Below are positions 17,946-27,497 of a DNA stretch of 64,000 bases, in pieces. The position numbers and the translations under genes are program-made. Within the stretch, counting starts at the first letter, position 1; every line of letters begins with the position of its first letter. The stretch covers positions 466,962 through 530,961 of the forward strand of contig NZ_BSOB01000046.1 in the NCBI RefSeq assembly GCF_030160295.1. Direction: 5' to 3'. Source of the DNA: Dyella acidisoli (GTDB lineage Bacteria > Pseudomonadota > Gammaproteobacteria > Xanthomonadales > Rhodanobacteraceae). Below the pieces are notes generated by a model that was not told the origin of the DNA, searched no databases, and was given only the letters and a program-made list of their open reading frames with translations.

Positions 17946-17982
17946 GCATAAAACGCGCCGACACACTCACATGCCGGCGCGT
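17946..17982 (-). terminator. Terminator after the sugar transporter gene
   Basis: ACGCGCCG and CGGCGCGT form a strong 8-bp stem, followed on the minus strand by TTTTATGCG. It starts six bases after the transporter stop. The rest of the 17687-17987 gap must hold the hydrolase promoter; nothing else is recognisable there. Confidence 0.7.
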
Positions 17983-17987
17983 AGTCA

Positions 17988-19427
17988 TCAGGATGCGCGC
18001 ATATCTTCCAGTTCCATACCGCGCGTTTCGCGCACGGCGCGCATCACAAACAGGAGTGACACGAAAGCAAACAATGCGTACAAACCGTACGCGAAGCTAA
18101 GACCGATCTGCGCCAACCACGGGAACGTGCTGGTGATGACAAAGTTAGCCACCCACTGCGCGGCAGCAGCCACGGCCAGTGCAATCGCACGAATGCTGTT
18201 GGGGAACATCTCGCCCAACAACACCCATACCATCGGCCCCCAGCTCAATCCGAAGCACACGACGTAGGCATTCGCTGCCACCAGCGCGATCATTCCCCAC
18301 GGCGCCGGCAGGCTCATTGCCGCTCCACTGCCGACGGATTGCGAAAAGCACCACGCCATCAAAGCTAAGGTGATGGTCATGCCGGCCGAGCCAATCAACA
18401 GCAACGGCTTGCGCCCGATCTTGTCGACCAGCGCGATGGCCACCAGTGTCACCAATACATTGACGATGGATGTGAACACCGTGATCGAAAATGAATCGGC
18501 CTCACTGAAACCCACTGAGTGCCACAGCGTCGACGAGTAATAGAAGATCACGTTGATGCCGACGAACTGCTGGAACACCGAAAGCAAAATGCCTACCCAT
18601 ACGATCGGCAGCAGGCCCGCACGCGGACCGCGCAGATCCTTCAACGTGGGACGGTATTCCACCTTCAGGCTGTGGGCGATGTCATTGATCTTCGCATCCA
18701 GTGCGTGATCGCTATGCAGATCCAACACTTTCGCCAGCACTACGCGCGCTTCAGCAGGACGTCCACGCGCGACGAGGTAACGCGGCGATTCCGGCACGCC
18801 CAGCACGAGCACACCGTAGATCAAGGCCGGCAGCGTGGCGACCAGGAACATCCAGCGCCAAGCCTCCAGGCCAAACCAGAGCTTTCCCGCTGCGCCACCC
18901 GCCGTGCTCGCCAGCCATGCATCGCTGAGTAGCGCCACGAAAATGCCGAGCACGATTGCCAACTGCTGCATCGAACCGAGCCGTCCGCGCACATGAGCCG
19001 GCGATACTTCGGCGATATACGCCGGTGCAATCACCGAAGCGACACCCACGCCGATACCGCCGATCGCGCGCCAGAACATCAGATCCCACACACCGTGCAC
19101 AAGCCCGGAACCGATCGCGCACAGCACCAGGAACAACGCGGCCACCTGCATGGTGCGCACGCGTCCAAGGCGATCTGCCAACGGACCCGCATACCACGCG
19201 CCCAGTGCAGAACCGAGCAGCGCGCAAGACACTGCGATACCGATCCGTCCCGCGCTCAGGCCGAAACCATGACGCACCGCATCAACCGCGCCATTGATTA
19301 CCGCGGTGTCGAATCCGAACAGAAAACCGCCGATCGCCGCCGCCGCTGCAATCAGCACGACTCTTGCCGTGGTGCGCCCTTCATCCCCCTGCGCCACACC
19401 CGCACTTGTATTGGTATTCATGTGCAT
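17988..19427 (-). CDS. Sugar-porter MFS transporter
   Basis: The protein of about 479 residues has twelve predicted membrane helices. Family marks are GFLFGFDTAVINGAV in helix 1, GPLADRLGR, the PAYIAEVSPAHVRGRLGS signature after helix 4, VPESPRYLVARGRPAEA before the central loop, QQFVGINVIFYYSS in helix 7, and KIGRKPLLL. This matches XylE/GalP-type sugar:proton symporters in the inner membrane. Among several in-frame starts, ATG 19427 has GGGGAG at a proper distance. No sugar catabolic genes are adjacent, so the substrate is unknown. Confidence 0.9.
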   Translation of the reverse strand: MHMNTNTSAGVAQGDEGRTTARVVLIAAAAAIGGFLFGFDTAVINGAVDAVRHGFGLSAGRIGIAVSCALLGSALGAWYAGPLADRLGRVRTMQVAALFLVLCAIGSGLVHGVWDLMFWRAIGGIGVGVASVIAPAYIAEVSPAHVRGRLGSMQQLAIVLGIFVALLSDAWLASTAGGAAGKLWFGLEAWRWMFLVATLPALIYGVLVLGVPESPRYLVARGRPAEARVVLAKVLDLHSDHALDAKINDIAHSLKVEYRPTLKDLRGPRAGLLPIVWVGILLSVFQQFVGINVIFYYSSTLWHSVGFSEADSFSITVFTSIVNVLVTLVAIALVDKIGRKPLLLIGSAGMTITLALMAWCFSQSVGSGAAMSLPAPWGMIALVAANAYVVCFGLSWGPMVWVLLGEMFPNSIRAIALAVAAAAQWVANFVITSTFPWLAQIGLSFAYGLYALFAFVSLLFVMRAVRETRGMELEDMRAS

Positions 19428-19611
19428 ATCGATCATGCTCCCCACATGATGGTTCTTCAGTGATGGCCGATTCTGCGCAGGGCGGCTGATCTTGTCCGCC
19501 TGAATACGTATGCAGGGCAAGACTGTAGCAGTCTGTGGCCGGAGCAACACCCCTACTACCACTGAAGCGCGAGCACCTCTTTCGCCGAAATCACTTCATG
19601 GTGAACAAGCA

Positions 19612-21558
19612 TCACGAAGAAACGGCCGCTACGCCTGCCTGCGGACGTTCAAAGAACCTCTGCACTTCACCAATATCCCGCGTTCGAGGCATCGGCGGCA
19701 GGCTGTTGAGGAACAACTTGCCGTAACCCTTGGTCGTCAAACGCGGATCGCAAAGCACCAGTACGCCGCGATCGTGCACGTCACGAATCAGCCGCCCTGC
19801 CCCTTGCTTGAGCGCAATCACGGCCGAAGGAACCTGCCACCCCATGAAAGGATTGATGCCCGCCTGCTCCAGCGATTCCAGTCGTGCCTGCAGCACCGGA
19901 TCGTCCGGCGCGGCAAACGGCAGCTTGTCGATCATCACCACAGACAGCGCTTCGCCGGCCACGTCCACGCCTTCCCAAAAGCTCGCTGCGCCAAGCAGAA
20001 CGCCATGACCGCTGGCGCGAAAATCCTCCAGCAACTGGTGACGCGGCGCACTGCCCTGCACGAACAGCGGCCAAGGCACGCGATCGGTCAGCAGATCCGC
20101 AGCGCGGCGCAATGCGCGGTGCGAGGTGAATAGCAGGAACGCGCGACCGTTGGAGGCTTCCAGCACAGGCAGCGTGGCATCGATCACACGATCGGTGTAA
20201 TCGCGCATCGCTGGATCGGGAAGACCATCCGGCATGTAACACAAGGCTTGTCGCGCGTAATCGAAAGGACTTTCCAGGCTCAACGTCTGTGGATCGTCTA
20301 AGCCCAGCTGACGCGCGAAGTGGTCAAACTGCCCCGCGACTGACAGCGTCGCCGAGGTATGAATCCACGCCGCATGCGTGCGCTCGCGCATCGCACGCAA
20401 TGGCGCTGCCAGATCCAGCGGCGTGGCATGCAATGCAAACCCGCGTGGAAACAGTTCGTACCAGCGCACGTCCTGCTCGGACGATGTTTCGGCGACGCGA
20501 TCCAGGCGTTCGCTCAGATGCGCTGCTCGCTCGTGTACGTTCATCAGACCGCGCGAACGTTCGGCTTGCGAAGCCAGCGCATCGGTCAGCGCGGCCAGCA
20601 CTTCGCTCAGGTCGCGCAGTGAGGAGGACACGCCGTCGCGTCGCAATAGTTCGTGGAATGGTCCGCGTGTTGGCAGTGTGTCGATCGCCAGGCGGAACTT
20701 GCGTACCGCTTCCTGCAAGGCTTCCACGGGTTCCAGCACAAGACCCATCGCACCGGTGACGCCATTGCATTCGGCGAGCGCATCCTGCGCCAGTTCGGTG
20801 AGCTGCCGTGCGCTGATGCTTTGCGAAAAGAACTGTCCAGCCAGTTCCGGTATCTGATGTGCCTCGTCCAGAATGAAAGCCTGCGCGCCCGGCAGAATTT
20901 CACCGAAGCCCTCCTGCTTCAACGCCAGATCGGCGAACAGCAGATGGTGATTCACCACGACCAGATCCGCTTCCTGCGCTTCACGGCGCGCGGTGACCAC
21001 ATGGCAATCGTCGTAGAACGGACATTCGACGCCCAGGCAGTTTTCTGGCGTGGACGTTACGCGCACCCATAACGGTGAATCCTCTGGCACTTCCGCCAGC
21101 TCCATGCGATCACCACGACGCGTGCGCGCGGACCACGCGCGGATCGATGCCAATTGCGCGGCCTGGCTGCGCTCCATGCTCGAACCTTCGCGTACCGTCT
21201 GATCGAGGCGATACAAGCACAGATAATTGGCACGTCCTTTCAGCAACGCTGTCTTCAGACGCGCACCGAGCACCGAACGCACTTTCGGTATGTCGCGGAA
21301 AAAGAGCTGATCCTGCAGCGCCTTCGTGCCAGTGGAAACAATCACCCGCTCGCCCGACAGCATGGCCGGCACCAGGTACGCATACGTTTTGCCCGTGCCC
21401 GTGCCCGCTTCGGCAATCAGCGTCTCGCATTCGGCAATGGCGTGCTGCACCGCGTGCGCCATTTCCTGCTGCGCGGGGCGTGGGGCGAAATTCGGCAACT
21501 CGCGGGCAAACGGGCCGTCGGCGCCGAGCAGTGCGCCGATGTCGTCGGGGTCGGTCAT
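19612..21558 (-). CDS. DinG/YoaA-family ATP-dependent DNA helicase
   Basis: This is a superfamily 2 helicase of the XPD-like iron-sulphur group, 648 residues. Walker A is EAGTGTGKTYAYLVPAM, four Cys that can hold a 4Fe-4S cluster are in NYLCLYRL and ENCLGVECPFYDDC, the DEAH box is in FILDEAHQIPELAG, and late motifs include GAASFWEGVDV and KQGAGRLIRDVHD. It most resembles YoaA, which unwinds 5'-3' and works with DNA repair. It is monocistronic and transcribed away from the MAPEG gene. Confidence 0.92.
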   Translation of the reverse strand: MTDPDDIGALLGADGPFARELPNFAPRPAQQEMAHAVQHAIAECETLIAEAGTGTGKTYAYLVPAMLSGERVIVSTGTKALQDQLFFRDIPKVRSVLGARLKTALLKGRANYLCLYRLDQTVREGSSMERSQAAQLASIRAWSARTRRGDRMELAEVPEDSPLWVRVTSTPENCLGVECPFYDDCHVVTARREAQEADLVVVNHHLLFADLALKQEGFGEILPGAQAFILDEAHQIPELAGQFFSQSISARQLTELAQDALAECNGVTGAMGLVLEPVEALQEAVRKFRLAIDTLPTRGPFHELLRRDGVSSSLRDLSEVLAALTDALASQAERSRGLMNVHERAAHLSERLDRVAETSSEQDVRWYELFPRGFALHATPLDLAAPLRAMRERTHAAWIHTSATLSVAGQFDHFARQLGLDDPQTLSLESPFDYARQALCYMPDGLPDPAMRDYTDRVIDATLPVLEASNGRAFLLFTSHRALRRAADLLTDRVPWPLFVQGSAPRHQLLEDFRASGHGVLLGAASFWEGVDVAGEALSVVMIDKLPFAAPDDPVLQARLESLEQAGINPFMGWQVPSAVIALKQGAGRLIRDVHDRGVLVLCDPRLTTKGYGKLFLNSLPPMPRTRDIGEVQRFFERPQAGVAAVSS

Positions 21559-21791
21559 GCATCCAGTATCTCGCAGCGAGGGTGGCAGAAACTAGCTACC
21601 GCTCGCTTTCGTCATACACGATGGCACAACCGCAAGACGTGCTTATGAGCGCTTACGCGGTTTTCAAAGAAACGCCTGACTTATAAGTGCGTGTCATCGA
21701 GTGAAATCATTTAAAGGCTGCCTCACGTCGTCATTGCTGGCGCGAGTGACCCGTGAGGTCCACCATAACGCCACCCAACCGGAGATGCGCC

Positions 21792-22181
21792 ATGAACGTC
21801 GAACTGCAGATGTTGGCCTGGAGTATCGTGCTTGGCCTGGTCCAGATCGTCATCGCTGTCAGCGGTCTGATCGGAAAGCGGGGCCTGGGCTGGGCCGCTA
21901 GCCCACGTGATGCGCAGTTGCCGCCCGTCGTCGGCGTTACGGCAAGACTCGATCGCGCCAGCGCAAATTTCCTCGAAACGTTCGTCTTCTTTGCGGCGGC
22001 GGTGCTCGCCGGCTATGTGCTGCAACGTCATTCCGCCATGACCGCCTTGGGAGCGCAGCTTTATTTCTGGGCTCGCCTCATCTACGTGCCTATTTATGCG
22101 CTGGGCATTCCTTATCTAAGGACACTGGTCTGGAGCGTCAGCATCGTAGGCATCGTGCTTTTGCTGATGCCTTTGTTGTGA
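21792..22181 (+). CDS. MAPEG-family membrane protein
   Basis: A 129-residue protein with about four membrane helices. Family marks are ARLDRASANFLETFVFFAAAVLAGY and the FWARLIYVPIYALGIPYLRTLVW segment typical of bacterial MAPEG proteins (related to microsomal glutathione transferases). The catalytic role in bacteria is rarely known. The ATG at 21792 follows CGGAGATGCGCC. The 233-base gap before it should contain divergent promoters with the helicase gene, but I see no clear boxes. Confidence 0.85.
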   Translation: MNVELQMLAWSIVLGLVQIVIAVSGLIGKRGLGWAASPRDAQLPPVVGVTARLDRASANFLETFVFFAAAVLAGYVLQRHSAMTALGAQLYFWARLIYVPIYALGIPYLRTLVWSVSIVGIVLLLMPLL

Positions 22182-22217
22182 CAGGCGATGCCGGTTTCAG
22201 CCCGAGAGGCTAGATGG

Positions 22218-23339
22218 CTACCCCGGCGCATCGACGACGCGGCCGATGCCTTCCGCTTCGATCGCGCTCATTGCCGAGCGCAACGCAAGCGTGTCGCCGT
22301 CCCTGCTCACGCCGATGCGGAACAGCAGATCCCCGTCGGCACTGCGCGAGGAGTGGATGGAATCGAGATTGATGCCACGTTGTTCGAATACGGAAAGCAG
22401 CGCGCGCAACGAGCCGGGGCGATCCACCGGCAAGAACACACTGATGTAGCGCGGCTCGTGTAGATCGGCGAGCAGATAGCCCAGCCGCTCGAATGCATAA
22501 CTGCCTTCGGCTATGGCCTGCTCGCCGACATAGGCACGGCTTTGTTCCAGCAAGGTTTCGCGCATGCGATCGCGCGCTTCATCGTCGCCCTGGCGCACCA
22601 AGTCACGCAGTGTATCCAGATGTGCTGCCAGGCGTTCCAGCATCGGCGCCACATGCGGGTTTTCGAACTGGATGTCCTGATAGATCGCCGGATTGCTGGC
22701 GAGAATGCGGCGTGTCACCGCCACATCCAGTTCATAGCCCACCGAACTGAAAGGGCGGATACCGTCGAGATCGCCGACCGCCGGTGCGAGTTCACGCAAC
22801 ACGGCGCCCTGCGCCATATGCGTGGCATGCACCATGCCTTGCACGAGCGCCATGATGCGATCGTGCTGCTCGGCATCGGCACGCACGCAATCGGCTTCGG
22901 TGGCGGCAAGAAAATCTTCGAGCCACGGACGCCATTTATCCAGGCGCGCTTCGCACACCACCATCGAACGGCCACGCAAGGTGGCGGCTTTGGGCGCGGC
23001 GCTCATCGGATGCAGGCCGACGACTTCGGCTTGCGAAGTCAGCATGACTGCTACCGGCACGGCTTTGATCGAAGTGATGTCCAGCCAGAGCTGCTCGCGT
23101 TCGATGCCAGCCGCCTGGGCGACGTAGTGGCTGATGACGGCGGGTGTCTGGCGGATCGGTGCACAGAAGATCAGTACATCGACGGCTTCGATGAGTGCGC
23201 GTTCGGAGAGCGCCGTGTCGCCGCTTGGATCATGGCCGAAGACGTGCAGACCCATGCGGTCTTCGAAAAAGTGACGCAGCCAGCGGCCGTAGGCGCCTTG
23301 GCTTCCGACGAGGCCGATCCGTGGCTTATCGTTGGTCAT
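22218..23339 (-). CDS. tyrA: Prephenate dehydrogenase with C-terminal ACT domain
   Basis: TyrA oxidatively decarboxylates prephenate to 4-hydroxyphenylpyruvate for tyrosine synthesis. The N-terminal NAD-binding motif is IGLVGSQGAYGRWLRHFF, HPMSAAPKAATLRGR marks the substrate site, and the helical dimerisation part is typical. The final 80 or so residues (YISVFLPVDRPGSLRALLSV) form an ACT domain that probably senses tyrosine. The ATG at 23339 is preferred to a TTG three codons upstream. It runs convergently with the MAPEG gene. Confidence 0.9.
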   Translation of the reverse strand: MTNDKPRIGLVGSQGAYGRWLRHFFEDRMGLHVFGHDPSGDTALSERALIEAVDVLIFCAPIRQTPAVISHYVAQAAGIEREQLWLDITSIKAVPVAVMLTSQAEVVGLHPMSAAPKAATLRGRSMVVCEARLDKWRPWLEDFLAATEADCVRADAEQHDRIMALVQGMVHATHMAQGAVLRELAPAVGDLDGIRPFSSVGYELDVAVTRRILASNPAIYQDIQFENPHVAPMLERLAAHLDTLRDLVRQGDDEARDRMRETLLEQSRAYVGEQAIAEGSYAFERLGYLLADLHEPRYISVFLPVDRPGSLRALLSVFEQRGINLDSIHSSRSADGDLLFRIGVSRDGDTLALRSAMSAIEAEGIGRVVDAPG

Positions 23340-23411
23340 GAGAAGCAATTCCGTAAGGGAGGCGTGCGCAAGATTGTCTTTCCTGTCACGTGATGCACTT
23401 ACTTTAGCCGT

Positions 23412-23519
23412 CCGTCATTCCCGCGAAAGTGGAGGCGCTTTTCAACAGCGAAGCTGGTCAATCCAATTTCAAGTATGCATCAGAGCAAGATGGATTCCCG
23501 CTTTCGCGGGAATGACGGC
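23412..23519. repeat. Family B palindrome pair, one arm degenerate
   Basis: The left arm CGTCATTCCCGCGAAAGTGG has lost part of its stem, while the right arm GGATTCCCGCTTTCGCGGGAATGACGG is intact; about 55 bases separate them. It lies downstream of the small lipoprotein gene and upstream of tyrA. Confidence 0.82.
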
Positions 23520-23615
23520 CATAAGGGAATGGTGATTTTCATAGCAACCTACCCGGCCGCAAGCTTTCCCGGATAGCAGTAGCGAAGGTCTGAATGACGA
23601 GCGACTAGCTCGAAC

Positions 23616-24152
23616 TCAAAGCCGCTGCATACCCGGCTCGCGACATTCGCCCACCCATTTGCTGGCGGACGCAGCTCCCTGCTGATCGTTGGCTTGCAAG
23701 CGAATCTCCGCAATGGTCTGCCAATTGCGCGCGCACAGCGGGCCTTGCTTGGAACCCAAGGTCCACGACTGATGCGCAAGCTTTTCGGCAAGCTGGAAGT
23801 CGCCCATATAGATCGCGACTTCGGCGCGATCCTGCAGCACATCCGGCGCATCGGGATTGCGCTTCAATGCCATATCGAGCTTCGCGGCAGCAGCCTGATA
23901 CTGACCGTTGCGCTCATCCTGGCGCGCAGCATCCTGCAGCGCGGTGATGCCCGGGTCGCTGAGCGGGTGCACGTTGATCACTGACTTATCGCGCTCACCG
24001 GCAGCACGAATCTCATCCACCATCGCCACGTTGGATTTTCCCGGCGGCGGCTTCGGCGCTTCGGGCGCAGGCTGGGCACAGGCGGCGAGCAGGACACCCG
24101 CCAGCGCGGCGAGCAGGAAGGGATGGCGGAGCGAACGGTACGACATGGTCAT
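23616..24152 (-). CDS. Small TPR-like lipoprotein next to mrcB
   Basis: The 178-residue precursor has a lipoprotein signal (HPFLLAALAGVLLAACAQ, Cys near residue 25). The mature part has a proline-rich linker and a pair of TPR-like helices (DERNGQYQAAAAKLDMALKR, then EVAIYMGDFQLAEKLAHQSW). It lies five bases after the mrcB stop, so the two are co-transcribed. By position it might be an outer-membrane partner of PBP1B, in the way LpoB assists PBP1B in enterobacteria, but it shows no LpoB similarity that I can see; this is inference. Confidence 0.78.
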   Translation of the reverse strand: MTMSYRSLRHPFLLAALAGVLLAACAQPAPEAPKPPPGKSNVAMVDEIRAAGERDKSVINVHPLSDPGITALQDAARQDERNGQYQAAAAKLDMALKRNPDAPDVLQDRAEVAIYMGDFQLAEKLAHQSWTLGSKQGPLCARNWQTIAEIRLQANDQQGAASASKWVGECREPGMQRL

Positions 24153-24157
24153 GCTGG

Positions 24158-26494
24158 CTACTGATTAGTGACGGTGGTTGGCGTATCGGAGGAAGGCGCA
24201 GAGGCGCTCTGGCCGGAGCCGAACAGATTACCGATCTTTTGCCAGAAACACCCCTCCGAATCGGTGGACAGGGTACCGGCGATCACCGGCACCTGCTTGG
24301 CGCCCGAACAGGCCGGGTCACTGCGGCGGCCGTCGGAGGGGTTGATCCAGGCCATTTCCAGCCCGTCGCCCGGCGCCGGAGACAGCGGCTGGGTGGGCAG
24401 TTTGCGGAACAACTCTTGCCACGCGCGCAAAGCGCCGGTGGAACCCCACAGATGGCTGGGCTTGTTGTCGTCGCGGCCCATCCAGAACACCGCCAGCCGA
24501 TCGCCGGTGAAACCGGCAAACCAGCTGTCGCGCAGGTCGTTGCTGGTGCCGGTCTTGCCGGCCGTATGCAGGTACGCGAGGCTTCCATCAGCCAGCGACT
24601 TGGCCGTGCCGTAAGTGGCCACTTGTTGCATCGCCCAGGTCATCAGTCGTACCGCGGGCTGGTATTCGCCTTTGCCGCTTTCCACTTCGTAGCGCTTGAT
24701 GGTGCGGCCATTGCCGTCGACCACGCCACTCACTGCCAGCAACGGCAGTGCATGGCCGTCCGACGCGATGTACTGATAAAGCTGCGTCACCTGGATCGGG
24801 GCCAGGTCGACCGCGCCGATCAACAGCGAAGGGCCAGGCTGGATCTGGGTCAATCCGAATGAATCGAGAAACGCCTTGACGCGCGGTACGCCCACGGACA
24901 TGCCGAGGTGAATGGTGGCGAGGTTCCAGGAATTGGCTAGCGCATCGACCATCGGCACCATGCCATGGCTCTGGTTGTCGTCGTTATGCGGCGTCCACCA
25001 CGTGCCATCGGGCTGCTTCATGCTGATCGGCGAATCGTCCAACTGCGTGGCGAGATTCCAGCGATCGGGCTGCGTCAGGGCCACCAGATAGACGAACGGT
25101 TTGATGGTGGAACCGATCGGCCGCTGTGCATCCAGCGCACGATTGAAGCCCTGCTCGTCGGCAAACTTGCTGCCCACGACAGCAAGCACATGGCCGGTCT
25201 TGGAATCGGTGACCACCCCCGCGCCCTGCGTATCCTCGCCGCGCTTGCCGAGATTGTTGATCGCGGTGCTGAGCGACTGCTCGGTATAAAGCTGCGTGGC
25301 CGGATCGAGCGTGGTGAAGATCGACAGGTTGCCCTGCATCAGCGTGTCTTCATCGAAATCATTGGTGATCTGCTGACGCACCAGTTCCATGAAGGCCGGG
25401 AAACGGTTGTGTGGCAATTGACCGTCAGGGATCACGCCTAGCTGTGTCTGCTTCGCGGAGCGGGCCTGTTCTTCCGTGAGCAATCCTGTGCTGGCGAACA
25501 TATCCAGCACCAGGTTGCGCCGCGCCAATGCACGATCGGGATAACGGCGCGGATCAAGCTGGCTGGGGCCTTTCACCAGACCAATCAGCAAGGCCATTTC
25601 CTGCGGGCGCAGATATTCCAGGCGCCGACCGAAATAGAACTCCGCGCCCGCCGCAAAACCGTGCACGGCCTGATTGCCCTGCTGCCCCAGGAACACTTCG
25701 TTGACGTACGCCTCGAGAATGCGCGACTTGCTGTAGTGCATCTCCAGCAGGATCGCCATCAGCGCTTCGTTCAACTTGCGCCCCATGGTCTGTTCGCGAT
25801 TGAGGAACAGATTGCGCACCAGCTGCTGGGTGAGCGTGGACGCACCTTGCACGGCATGGCCTGCGCGCAAGTCAGCGAACAAGGCACGCAGGATCGCGGT
25901 GAAGTCGACACCAATGTGATGCTTGAAGTCGCGGTCTTCCACCGCCTGCAAACCGGCGATCAGCAACGGCGGCACGTCGTTCAACTGTACGTAGCTGCGG
26001 TCTTCCTGCTTGGCGCCATACACGGTGGCGATGCGTGCAGGATCCAGGTGCACTTCGCTCAACGCCTTGTTCGAGCCCACGTCGGCGACCGATTGCACGA
26101 CACCGCTGCCCACCGCAACACGAACGTGCTTGGGCAGTTCGCCACCGTCAGGCCCTGCATAGCCACGCGAGGAAATGAAATAGATGCTGCCCTTTTTCGC
26201 CCAGCTACCCGGGACATCGCCGTGACCGTCGCTCACGTAGCCGGAGAAGGTGAGTTCCACTTCCAAGGTGTTGGGCGTCATCGGCACGCCGGGCGCGAGG
26301 CGCAGCGGCTGCGAGTAGATGCGCGTAGGCACGGCGAAAACAAGATCGTTGAAACGGTTCTGCACGCGCTTGTTGAGGATTAGCGAGTACGGCAGCAGGA
26401 ACCCGAACAACAGGCCCGTGCAAACCCAGAACGGAATGCGTAGCCAGGGCCAGCACGCGCTTGCGATGGATCGGATGCGGCTCAAAGCGTCCAA
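24158..26494 (-). CDS. mrcB: Penicillin-binding protein 1B, bifunctional
   Basis: This inner-membrane peptidoglycan synthase polymerises glycan strands and cross-links peptides. Of 778 residues, one membrane helix spans about 20-40, then a UB2H-like domain (RIYSQPLRLAPG), the glycosyltransferase with Glu in AVEDRDFKHHIGVD and ASTLTQQLVRNLFL, and the transpeptidase with Ser in PIGSTIKPF, the SWN triad and KTGTSND. The apparent start is TTG 26494 with a weak ribosome site, so the N-terminus is the least certain part. The lipoprotein gene follows on the same transcript. Confidence 0.95.
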   Translation of the reverse strand: MDALSRIRSIASACWPWLRIPFWVCTGLLFGFLLPYSLILNKRVQNRFNDLVFAVPTRIYSQPLRLAPGVPMTPNTLEVELTFSGYVSDGHGDVPGSWAKKGSIYFISSRGYAGPDGGELPKHVRVAVGSGVVQSVADVGSNKALSEVHLDPARIATVYGAKQEDRSYVQLNDVPPLLIAGLQAVEDRDFKHHIGVDFTAILRALFADLRAGHAVQGASTLTQQLVRNLFLNREQTMGRKLNEALMAILLEMHYSKSRILEAYVNEVFLGQQGNQAVHGFAAGAEFYFGRRLEYLRPQEMALLIGLVKGPSQLDPRRYPDRALARRNLVLDMFASTGLLTEEQARSAKQTQLGVIPDGQLPHNRFPAFMELVRQQITNDFDEDTLMQGNLSIFTTLDPATQLYTEQSLSTAINNLGKRGEDTQGAGVVTDSKTGHVLAVVGSKFADEQGFNRALDAQRPIGSTIKPFVYLVALTQPDRWNLATQLDDSPISMKQPDGTWWTPHNDDNQSHGMVPMVDALANSWNLATIHLGMSVGVPRVKAFLDSFGLTQIQPGPSLLIGAVDLAPIQVTQLYQYIASDGHALPLLAVSGVVDGNGRTIKRYEVESGKGEYQPAVRLMTWAMQQVATYGTAKSLADGSLAYLHTAGKTGTSNDLRDSWFAGFTGDRLAVFWMGRDDNKPSHLWGSTGALRAWQELFRKLPTQPLSPAPGDGLEMAWINPSDGRRSDPACSGAKQVPVIAGTLSTDSEGCFWQKIGNLFGSGQSASAPSSDTPTTVTNQ

Positions 26495-26645
26495 AGGGTG
26501 TCCAGATGTAGGGAGAGTTGGATCGGCGGTGTCGGGATCATAGGGCTCGCCACCCGGCGGCCGGATGAACGCAGGCCTGTCATAGATGGCACAGGGCGGG
26601 CATTTCGGGGGTTTTCACGTGGCCTCTACTCCGCAAAGGCCCCGT

Positions 26646-26667
26646 GTAGGTTTGCACCTCAACCTAC
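26646..26667. repeat. Family A, single arm overlapping a stop codon
   Basis: GTAGGTTTGCACCTCAACCTAC is one arm only. Its terminal GTAGG, read on the minus strand, provides the TAG stop of the epimerase gene that ends at 26664. Confidence 0.75.
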
Positions 26668-27497
26668 AGCCGCCAGCACTCGGCATCCGGCTGAAACGGC
26701 CGTGGTTGCACGCCAAGCAGCCGTGTCACCTCGGTATTGTCGGCAATAAGATCCGCCTCCAGGCGACTCAGCGGCCCCCGCAGTTTGCCTACTCCGCGAC
26801 TCGCCGTTCGCAACAGCCACGCCGGAAGCGGCAAAGGCACCGTATCGACCGGCAGGCTGCGGCGCACGCGCTGGAACATTTCGCTTACCGGCAGCCGTTC
26901 GCCACCGCCGATCGCGAGAACTTTGCCTGCCGCGGCGGCGTTATCCAGCGCCGCGAGCGCAGCGTGGGCCAGATCCTGCGCATGGACGGGCTGGCGCAAG
27001 CCGCTGCCGGCCGGGAGTGGAAACACCCGCGTGCGCATCGCACGCTGGGCCATCGGCGTGAGGCTTTTATCCATGCCAGCACCATAAACCAACGTAGGGC
27101 GCAGCACTGTCCAGGCACTGCCGTGCTTTTCACAGGCTTCAACCATCACCTTTTCGCTATCGCGAATCAGTTGCGACAGCTCACGCTCCGTATGCACTTC
27201 TGAATCGCGCTTGCTGTCTGCGCTCATCGAACTGACCACCACCACGCGCGGCGCATGCGGCAGTTCAACCTGCTGCAACCAGTCGGCAAGATGGTTCAAA
27301 GGACCGAAGCTGAAAATGGCCGATATGTCTCCGACCACCGGCACCGCGTCAGGAAGACGGCCGGACAGCCACGTCACGTTTTGCGCCGGGGATTGTGCAG
27401 TCCGGCTCAATGCCAAGACCGGCTCATCGCGAGCGGCGAGCAATGGCAGCAAGTAGTGCCCGATCTGGCTGCTGCCGCCAAAGACCAATACCGTCAT
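26664..27497 (-). CDS. NAD(P)-binding epimerase/dehydratase family protein
   Basis: The 277-residue extended SDR protein opens with VLVFGGSSQIGHYLLPLL (Rossmann GxxxxG variant). VVVVSSMSADSKRDSE replaces the usual Ser-Tyr-Lys site, while VLRPTLVYGAGMD is the standard mark of the family. The pattern is close to quinone-oxidoreductase accessory (NDUFA9-like) or sugar epimerase proteins; no substrate can be named. It overlaps the upstream TPR gene by four bases. Its stop codon lies in a family A repeat. Confidence 0.82.
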   Translation of the reverse strand: MTVLVFGGSSQIGHYLLPLLAARDEPVLALSRTAQSPAQNVTWLSGRLPDAVPVVGDISAIFSFGPLNHLADWLQQVELPHAPRVVVVSSMSADSKRDSEVHTERELSQLIRDSEKVMVEACEKHGSAWTVLRPTLVYGAGMDKSLTPMAQRAMRTRVFPLPAGSGLRQPVHAQDLAHAALAALDNAAAAGKVLAIGGGERLPVSEMFQRVRRSLPVDTVPLPLPAWLLRTASRGVGKLRGPLSRLEADLIADNTEVTRLLGVQPRPFQPDAECWRL

